A DNA stretch of 64,000 bases from Halomonas eurihalina (GTDB lineage Bacteria > Pseudomonadota > Gammaproteobacteria > Pseudomonadales > Halomonadaceae): NCBI RefSeq assembly GCF_008274785.1, contig NZ_VTPU01000015.1:1-64000 (forward strand), in the 5' to 3' direction. A program made the position numbers and the translations under genes. Positions within the stretch are counted from its first letter, which is position 1. The number at the start of each line of letters is the position of its first letter. Under the pieces are notes generated by a model. It did not search any database and had not been told where the DNA came from. It saw nothing but the letters and a program-made list of their open reading frames with translations. This document shows positions 58,734-64,000 of this stretch, piece by piece.

Positions 58734-59164
58734 CAGAACGGCTTCAGTACGGCAAGAATGACGATCGCCAGCAAGGCAATCACGGGCAACTCATTGAAGA
58801 TGCGGAAATAACGTGGGGAACGCTGGCAGCGCTCGGCGGCGAACTGCTTGAGATAGATCAAGCAGACATGATGGTAGGCCACCAGCAATACCACGAGGGT
58901 GAGCTTGATATGCATCCAGCCCTGGCCAAGCCACGCCGGGGCCTGATAAAGCAGTATCCCGCCGAACACCAGCACGGCGATCATCGAGGGTGTCATGATG
59001 CCGCGATAGAGCTTGCGCTCCATGGTGGCGAAGTACGCCATGGCCTGCTTCTCGTCCCGGTCACGCGCTGTGGCGTGATAGACGTAGAGCCGCGGCAGAT
59101 AGAACATGGCGGCGAACCAGGTCACCACGGCCACGAGGTGAAGGGCCTTGATCCAGAGGTACAT
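58733..59164 (-). CDS. hemJ: protoporphyrinogen IX oxidase HemJ
   Basis: A 143-residue membrane protein with four helices. The N-terminal LWIKALHLVAVVTWFAAMFYLPRLYVYH block carries the conserved His and the WFAxMFYLPRLFVYH-type signature of the HemJ (UPF0093) family; KIKLxLV-like WMHIKLTLVVLLVAYH follows near residue 85. It oxidises protoporphyrinogen in heme synthesis. It is near hemL and overlaps thiD. Confidence 0.9.
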   Translation of the reverse strand: MYLWIKALHLVAVVTWFAAMFYLPRLYVYHATARDRDEKQAMAYFATMERKLYRGIMTPSMIAVLVFGGILLYQAPAWLGQGWMHIKLTLVVLLVAYHHVCLIYLKQFAAERCQRSPRYFRIFNELPVIALLAIVILAVLKPF

Positions 59165-59173
59165 GTCGACTCC

Positions 59174-60937
59174 TCAAGTGTCGCTGAAGCGATAATAACG
59201 TTCGATGGCATCGCGGGTGATGATACCGGAAATGCGCTTCTTACCGGGACGGTGTCCATGCTCCACATAGAGAGCATCCACGTGTTTGGTATTGAGTCGA
59301 TCAAAGGCCTCGGAGAGCGTCGCCTGCAGATGGATCGGCGCCAGCTCAAGGCGCTGACCGGGAATCTCCAGCAGGTCCAGTCGACCGTCCTTGTCGATAT
59401 TGTCATTCTCGTCGTGTTCCAGCATCCAACGCGCCAGAGCCGCGGCCTTGAGCGCCAGCGTCGGCTTGTCGTCCCGAGAACGCTCGATGACCACCCATTC
59501 CGGCTTGCTATCCAGCAGGGTACTGGCCTCGGCTCGAGTCACACGACGCGGCGTGCGTACCAGGGCGCGCTCCATGACCGCCGGCACCGATACACGGGAA
59601 AGCGCTTGCATCAGCGGTTGCTGCAAGGGATGCAGGCCATGGCGCGTGACGCTGATGAAGAAACCGTCACAGCCGCATAGCTGCCGCGACGTCAGTCCCG
59701 CCACCACAACGGCCAGCATGCCCGGCAGGATCAAGCCGGGGTTATGGGTCAACTCAAGCAATGCCATCAGCGCCGCCAGGGGCGCCTGCAACACCGCGCC
59801 CATCATCGCCGCCATGCCCAGCATGGCGTATACCTCGGGACCAGCGGCGATCTCGGGCAACAGCCACCCGCCGAACAGGCCGCACAAGGCACCGACGGCG
59901 CCACCGGCTACCAGTATCGGCCCGATGATGCTCACCGGAATACCGCAAGCCACGGTTATCGCCGTCAGCAAGAGCTTGCCGATGGCCAGCGCCAGCAGCA
60001 CGTCGGTTGGTTGCGCGCCGTTGAGGATCGCCCCCAGGCTGTCGTAGCCCATTCCCTGTACCTGGGGATACCACCAGGCCACCGCTCCCACCAGCAGGCC
60101 AACCAGCACCAGGCGTGCCGGGAAGGGTAGGCGACCCATGACATTCCCCGAACGCGCCACCCGCACGAAGAGACCGGCCAATAAGCCGATCAGCAAGGCA
60201 CTGAGCACGATCCAGGGAAGGTTGAAAAGCGACTCCAGCTCCACGCCGCTCATCTGGAAGGGGCGTTCGCCCCCGTAGACCACCCTTGCCACCAGCGCAC
60301 CGATCGTCGACGCCAGGATCACCGGCATGAAGCCCGTGATAGTGTATTCCATCATCACCACTTCCATGGCGAAGATGACACCGGCAATTGGCGTATTGAA
60401 CGAGGCCGAGATACCAGCGGCGGTGCCGCAGGCCACCAGAACGCGCAGGCTGTTGTGCGGCAGGCGTAGCCGCTGGCCCAACCCGCTGGATGCCGCGGCG
60501 CCGAGATGAATGGCCGGCCCCTCACGCCCGGCGGACAGGCCACCCAGCACCGAAATCAGGCCAACCCACCATTGCGTGAACCAGTTGCGCATAGGGAAAC
60601 GCCCCTGGTGATAGGTCAGTCGCTCGATGACATGGGCCACGCCGATCTGACGCCCGGCAGGCGGTTGACGCCATAACCACAGGCCGATCAGGGTCACCGC
60701 CAACAATGGTAGCAAGGCCCTGAGCACAGGAGACAACCCTTCGAACGCCTCGGGGTCGGCATCGGGCATGAAGGCCATGGCCCCGACTTCCAGCAACAGG
60801 CGAAAGCCGACCATCAGCCCGCCGGTGATCAATCCCGAGAAGACACCCAGGACGCACAATTGGGGCAGGGCATCGACACTGGCCAGCCGACGGCGAAAGC
60901 CATCTAGGGTGAAATCGAGTAACGGGCGTCGCGGCAA
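59174..60937 (-). CDS. ClC-family chloride channel/antiporter with C-terminal CBS-like region
   Basis: A 587-residue protein. Residues ~25–430 form the ClC membrane domain: GREGPAIHLGAAASSGLG (the gating Glu, ~140), GISASFNTPIAGVIFAMEVV (~170) and GIPVSIIGPILVAGGAVGAL (~335). The usual GSGIP of the first filter is IGVAHV here. After ~450 there is a soluble domain with a CBS pair (last ~120 residues). The start is a TTG at 60937 with AGGAAGG five bases upstream; a TTG at 60970 lacks a site. It may balance chloride or pH in a salt environment. Confidence 0.85.
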   Translation of the reverse strand: MPRRPLLDFTLDGFRRRLASVDALPQLCVLGVFSGLITGGLMVGFRLLLEVGAMAFMPDADPEAFEGLSPVLRALLPLLAVTLIGLWLWRQPPAGRQIGVAHVIERLTYHQGRFPMRNWFTQWWVGLISVLGGLSAGREGPAIHLGAAASSGLGQRLRLPHNSLRVLVACGTAAGISASFNTPIAGVIFAMEVVMMEYTITGFMPVILASTIGALVARVVYGGERPFQMSGVELESLFNLPWIVLSALLIGLLAGLFVRVARSGNVMGRLPFPARLVLVGLLVGAVAWWYPQVQGMGYDSLGAILNGAQPTDVLLALAIGKLLLTAITVACGIPVSIIGPILVAGGAVGALCGLFGGWLLPEIAAGPEVYAMLGMAAMMGAVLQAPLAALMALLELTHNPGLILPGMLAVVVAGLTSRQLCGCDGFFISVTRHGLHPLQQPLMQALSRVSVPAVMERALVRTPRRVTRAEASTLLDSKPEWVVIERSRDDKPTLALKAAALARWMLEHDENDNIDKDGRLDLLEIPGQRLELAPIHLQATLSEAFDRLNTKHVDALYVEHGHRPGKKRISGIITRDAIERYYRFSDT

Positions 60938-61100
60938 GATGACCTTCCTATGGACTCGAGCATTCTCCAAGAAGACGATGAGCGCAGAGACGTTTCAGCC
61001 AATGCCCTGACGCTGGATGACCACCACTGGGTAGGCCATGCCCCTCTTGTGTATCATATCCAGAGACAGAGGTCCCAGCGTCCACCATGAGGAGTCCATC

Positions 61101-62135
61101 GTGATCAAGGTCGGAATCGTCGGCGGCACCGGCTATACCGGGGTCGAACTGCTCAGGCTCCTGGCTCGCCATCCACAAGTGCGTGTCGAAGCCATCACCT
61201 CGCGCAGCGAAGCCGGCCTGGCGGTCAGCGAGCTGTACCCCAACCTGCGCGGTCATTACGACGAACTGCGTTTCAGCGAGCCCGACCCCGCGCGACTGGC
61301 GACCTGCGACGCTGTGTTCTTCGCCACGCCCCACGGTGTAGCGCATGCCCTGGCCGGCGACCTTCTCGCCCGAGGCACCCGGGTCATCGACCTGTCGGCG
61401 GATTTCCGCCTGCGCGACGCCGAGGAATGGGCCCACTGGTACGGGCAACCGCACGGCGCTCCCGAACTGCTCGATGAGGCTGTCTACGGCCTGCCCGAGA
61501 CCAATCGCGAGCGTATCCGCACCGCTAGGCTGATCGCTGTGCCCGGCTGCTATCCCACTGCCGTGCAACTCGGCCTGCTGCCGCTGCTCGAGAGCGGCTC
61601 GATCGATCCGGACCGGGTCATCGCCGACTGCAAGTCTGGCGTTACCGGTGCCGGACGGGGCGCCAAGATCCCCTCGCTGCTGGCTGAAGCCAGCGAATCG
61701 ATGAAATCCTACGGCGCCTCGGGGCATCGTCACCTTCCGGAGATTCGCCAGGGGCTCGGCGACGCCGCGGGCGGCCCGGTTAACCTGACGTTCGTGCCGC
61801 ACCTGACACCCATGATCCGCGGCATCCACGCCACCCTGTACGGCCAGCTTCGCGATGACGTCGACGACCTCCAGGCGCTGTTCGAACACCGCTTCGCCGA
61901 TGAACCCTTCGTCGATATGATGCCAGCAGGCAGCCACCCGGAAACCCGCAGCGTCAAGGGCGCCAACATGTGCCGCCTGGCGGTGCATCGTCCCGGCGAC
62001 GGCGACACCGTGGTGGTGCTATCGGTGATCGACAACCTGGTCAAGGGTGCCTCCGGCCAGGCAGTGCACAACCTCAACCTGATGTTCGGCTTCGACGAAA
62101 CCGCCGGCCTCGACGCCCCGGCCATGCTGCCCTGA
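61101..62135 (+). CDS. argC: N-acetyl-gamma-glutamyl-phosphate reductase
   Basis: A 344-residue enzyme of arginine synthesis: [23 protein letters not shown] at the start (NADP site), [12 protein letters not shown] (~75), the catalytic Cys in [19 protein letters not shown] (~150), and HRHLPEI (~210). The GTG start at 61101 has GAGGAG six bases upstream. It is followed by erpA, the usual gammaproteobacterial order. Confidence 0.96.
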   Translation: MIKVGIVGGTGYTGVELLRLLARHPQVRVEAITSRSEAGLAVSELYPNLRGHYDELRFSEPDPARLATCDAVFFATPHGVAHALAGDLLARGTRVIDLSADFRLRDAEEWAHWYGQPHGAPELLDEAVYGLPETNRERIRTARLIAVPGCYPTAVQLGLLPLLESGSIDPDRVIADCKSGVTGAGRGAKIPSLLAEASESMKSYGASGHRHLPEIRQGLGDAAGGPVNLTFVPHLTPMIRGIHATLYGQLRDDVDDLQALFEHRFADEPFVDMMPAGSHPETRSVKGANMCRLAVHRPGDGDTVVVLSVIDNLVKGASGQAVHNLNLMFGFDETAGLDAPAMLP

Positions 62136-62234
62136 CATCACTTTTCTTTCATGGGCCATCGCCATTCCTCGTAGACCTGTCGACGGCTCAGCCACGAGCC
62201 GATCCTCGGAATCGCGATGGACCATTTCGCAACA

Positions 62235-62268
62235 ATAGTTGACCCTTTTACTGGGTGGTGTGGATAAT
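62235..62268 (+). promoter_or_regulatory. erpA promoter with IscR type-1-like box
   Basis: TTGACC (62239–62244), 18-bp spacer, GATAAT (62263–62268). The −35 lies inside a 25-base sequence (62235–62259) starting ATAGTTGACC and continuing CTTTTACTGGGT, very close to IscR type-1 sites at isc promoters. IscR with a 2Fe–2S cluster would repress here. A perfect DnaA box sequence overlaps the −10. Confidence 0.68.
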
Positions 62269-62309
62269 CATGGCATGAACCACATTCACCGATTCCCGGG
62301 AGGTCACCG

Positions 62310-62663
62310 ATGAGCGGTGTCGCATCCTTCGTTCCCACTCCGCTGTTGCTATCCGACAGCGCCAAGGCACGCCTCAGAAGCCTGGTCGAGGAAGAAGGCA
62401 ACCGCGGGCTCAAGTTGCGGGTCTACGTGACCGGCGGCGGCTGCTCGGGTTTCCAGTATGGCTTCGATTTCGCCGAATCGGTCGCCGAAGACGATACTCT
62501 GGTGGAGTTCGACGACGTGGCCCTGGTGGTCGATCCACTTTCCTACCAATACTTGGTTGGTTCCACGGTGGACTTCGAGGAAGGGCTGGCCGGAGCGCGC
62601 TTCATGATCCAGAACCCCAACGCCACTACCACCTGCGGCTGTGGCGCCTCCTTCATGGTCTGA
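62310..62663 (+). CDS. erpA: iron–sulfur cluster insertion protein ErpA
   Basis: A 117-residue A-type carrier: [20 protein letters not shown] at the start, [19 protein letters not shown] (first Cys, ~45), and the C-terminal [12 protein letters not shown] with the two other cluster Cys. It delivers Fe–S clusters to target enzymes. The length and CGCGxSF end are standard. Confidence 0.97.
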   Translation: MSGVASFVPTPLLLSDSAKARLRSLVEEEGNRGLKLRVYVTGGGCSGFQYGFDFAESVAEDDTLVEFDDVALVVDPLSYQYLVGSTVDFEEGLAGARFMIQNPNATTTCGCGASFMV

Positions 62664-62776
62664 ACGGTACCGTTGATCGGGCGCTAAATCACGCCGCAGG
62701 CCCGGACTTGACGCTTTCACGACAACTCGCCATGGTGAAGCTGTATTCCACAATAATTGCTTCCATGGGGAAACGT

Positions 62777-63547
62777 ATGAAACGTCAACTGAAGGCGGTC
62801 TCGCTGGCATCCTGCATCGGTCTCGGTCTGGGTGTCTATGGCCTCGCCGCCGCCCAGGACCAGACACTCGACGTGGCCACCGATCCGAGTTTCGTGCCCT
62901 TCGAGATGATGGATCAGGAAACCGGCGAGATGACCGGTTTCGACATGGACATCATCAAGGAAATCTCCGAACGGGCCGGGTTCGACTACAATCTCCGGAC
63001 CATGGACTTCAACGGCATCATCCCCGCCGTTCAGACCGGTAACATCGATATCGCCATTGCCGGCATCACCATCACCGACGAGCGCTCCAAGATCGTCGAC
63101 TTCTCCGATCCCTACTACGACAGCGGCCTGAAGCTGCTGGTCAATGCCGACGACGACAGCATTCAGGCCGTCGAAGACCTGGAAGGCAAAAAGGTCGGCA
63201 CCAAGATCGGCTCCACCAGCTACGACTATCTCGAGGAAAACCTCGGCGACAGCGCCGACATCACGCCCTATCCGGGCTCCAGCGACATGTACATGGCGCT
63301 GCTCGGCGGTAGTGTCGATGCGGTCTTCTACGACGCGCCCAATGTCGGCTACTTCTCCCAGACCAAGGGAGAGGGCCGCGTCAAGACGGTCGGGCCGCTC
63401 TACGAGGGCCAGCAATACGGTCTCGCGCTGGTCAAGGGCAGCGAATGGCTCGAGTCCGTCAACGAGGCACTGGCCGCGATGAAGGAAGACGGCACCTACG
63501 ATGAAATCCACGCCAAGTGGTTCGGCTCCTCTTCAAGCGACGAATGA
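62777..63547 (+). CDS. amino-acid ABC transporter substrate-binding protein (GlnH-like)
   Basis: A 256-residue periplasmic binding protein. Signal peptide: RQLKAVSLASCIGLGLGVYGLAAA. Mature part: LDVATDPSFVPFEMMDQETGEMTGFDMDII (blocks PSFVPFEM and GFDMDI), then GIIPAVQTGNIDIAIAGITIT and KIVDFSDPYYDSGLKLLV. This layout fits polar amino-acid binders, glutamine or glutamate type. The start at 62777 has GGGGA upstream; an ATG at 62765 is possible. A permease follows. Confidence 0.9.
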   Translation: MKRQLKAVSLASCIGLGLGVYGLAAAQDQTLDVATDPSFVPFEMMDQETGEMTGFDMDIIKEISERAGFDYNLRTMDFNGIIPAVQTGNIDIAIAGITITDERSKIVDFSDPYYDSGLKLLVNADDDSIQAVEDLEGKKVGTKIGSTSYDYLEENLGDSADITPYPGSSDMYMALLGGSVDAVFYDAPNVGYFSQTKGEGRVKTVGPLYEGQQYGLALVKGSEWLESVNEALAAMKEDGTYDEIHAKWFGSSSSDE

Positions 63548-63566
63548 TCCTTCTGCCTCGCTGATA

Positions 63567-63594
63567 CGGGGTCGGGTCCTGGGACCCGGCCCCG
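63567..63594 (+). terminator. hairpin between binding protein and permease genes
   Basis: CGGGG(T)CGGGTCC–TG–GGACCCG(G)CCCCG followed by TTGCGTTG. It probably lowers permease expression relative to the binding protein, common in ABC operons. Confidence 0.6.
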
Positions 63595-63649
63595 TTGCGT
63601 TGTACCTGTGCTTATAACTCACCCAGGAAGCGCTGATGGGAGACCCTAA

Positions 63650-64000
63650 GTGAACTTTCAATTTGACTGGCAGGCGGCCTTCGCCTCCATTCCACATCTC
63701 GTGGCGGGTATTCCCTACACCCTGCTCATTTCCTTTGGTGGCCTGGCCATCGGTTTTATCATTGGCATCATCTTCGGTCTGCTGCGCATCAGCCCGACCA
63801 TCTGGCTGCGGATTCCCGCCGCAGCCTATATCGAAGTCTTCCGCGGAACCCCTGTACTGGTACAGGTCCTGTTCATCTTCTATGGCCTACCGCAGCTCCT
63901 CGGCGGCCCGATCAATGCCCTGGTCGCCGGTATCGCGGCCATCGCCGTCAATTCCGGCGCCTATATCTCGGAGATCGTGCGCGGCGGCGTCCAGTCCATC
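63650..64000 (+). CDS. amino-acid ABC transporter permease (5' part)
   Basis: The first 117 codons of a permease; it runs off the window. The start is a GTG with GGGAG seven bases upstream. Visible parts are IPHLVAGIPYTLLISFGGLA, the first helices, YIEVFRGTPVLVQVLFIFYGLP, the mark of the His/Glu/Gln permease family, and NSGAYISEIVRGGVQSI, the start of the cytoplasmic EAA loop. It forms the channel for the binding protein just upstream. Confidence 0.93.
   Translation, partial: MNFQFDWQAAFASIPHLVAGIPYTLLISFGGLAIGFIIGIIFGLLRISPTIWLRIPAAAYIEVFRGTPVLVQVLFIFYGLPQLLGGPINALVAGIAAIAVNSGAYISEIVRGGVQSI

Overview
The window is a chromosomal stretch around the replication origin of a high-GC gammaproteobacterium. 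The best guess is a member of the Halomonadaceae (Halomonas/Chromohalobacter type). The reasons are the high GC content, the acid-rich proteins, the TRAP-type acid-sugar operon, the order zapA–6S RNA–fau, ubiI–ubiH–pepP–ygfB, and the dnaA–dnaN–recF–gyrB / rpmH–rnpA–yidC–mnmE arrangement. I see no insertion sequence, prophage, CRISPR array, tRNA or rRNA. About 55 genes are packed tightly, many with overlapping start and stop codons.

Layout. (1) 1–7.2 kb: a leftward sugar-acid catabolic operon (TRAP transporter dctPQM, PdxA-like dehydrogenase, enolase-superfamily dehydratase, AraD1/FAH-type protein, start of a semialdehyde dehydrogenase). It faces a GntR/FadR-type regulator across an intergenic region with two inverted-repeat operators. 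(2) 7.2–22 kb: housekeeping genes: rsmE, secB, a rhodanese, gpmI, an EnvC-like protein and a CtpA protease; then ubiI, ubiH, pepP and ygfB leftward and zapA, 6S RNA and fau rightward; then a 31-residue membrane protein, ilvA and rpiA. (3) 22–33 kb: lipopolysaccharide inner-core genes waaA, hldE, opsX, kdkA, several glycosyltransferases, an OpgB/LTA-synthase-like membrane enzyme, waaF and hldD. The set waaA + kdkA + opsX suggests a Haemophilus-style core with one phosphorylated Kdo. (4) 33–36 kb: glyQ and glyS. (5) 36.3–44 kb: eight parS (ParB-binding) sites arranged as four pairs, interleaved with a glycosyltransferase/epimerase island of lower GC, gmhB, gyrB and recF. (6) 44–51.5 kb: dnaN, dnaA, the origin with its DnaA boxes, then rpmH, rnpA, yidC and mnmE. 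(7) 51.5–64 kb: rlmJ, an OmpA-type lipoprotein, hemW, rdgB, a P-loop kinase with a decayed APH-like N-terminus, hemL, thiD, hemJ, a ClC channel, argC, erpA (behind an IscR-like box), and an amino-acid ABC transporter cut by the window end.

How it works together. The left operon would import a C5/C6 sugar acid and dehydrate it towards alpha-ketoglutarate. The LPS genes build ADP-heptose (HldE, GmhB, HldD; GmhA is not here) and assemble the Kdo–heptose core. The parS cluster on the dnaA side of the origin would load ParB for chromosome segregation; parA and parB are not in the window.

Most of the window is conserved core genome. I found no obviously new multi-gene system. The points most worth following are the parS cluster (one site is the stem of a terminator-like hairpin after glyS, two lie inside recF in the same reading frame), the sugar-acid operon with a PdxA-like enzyme but no visible kinase partner, the unannotated 31-residue membrane protein, and an in-frame 15-bp repeat bridging ubiH and ubiI.
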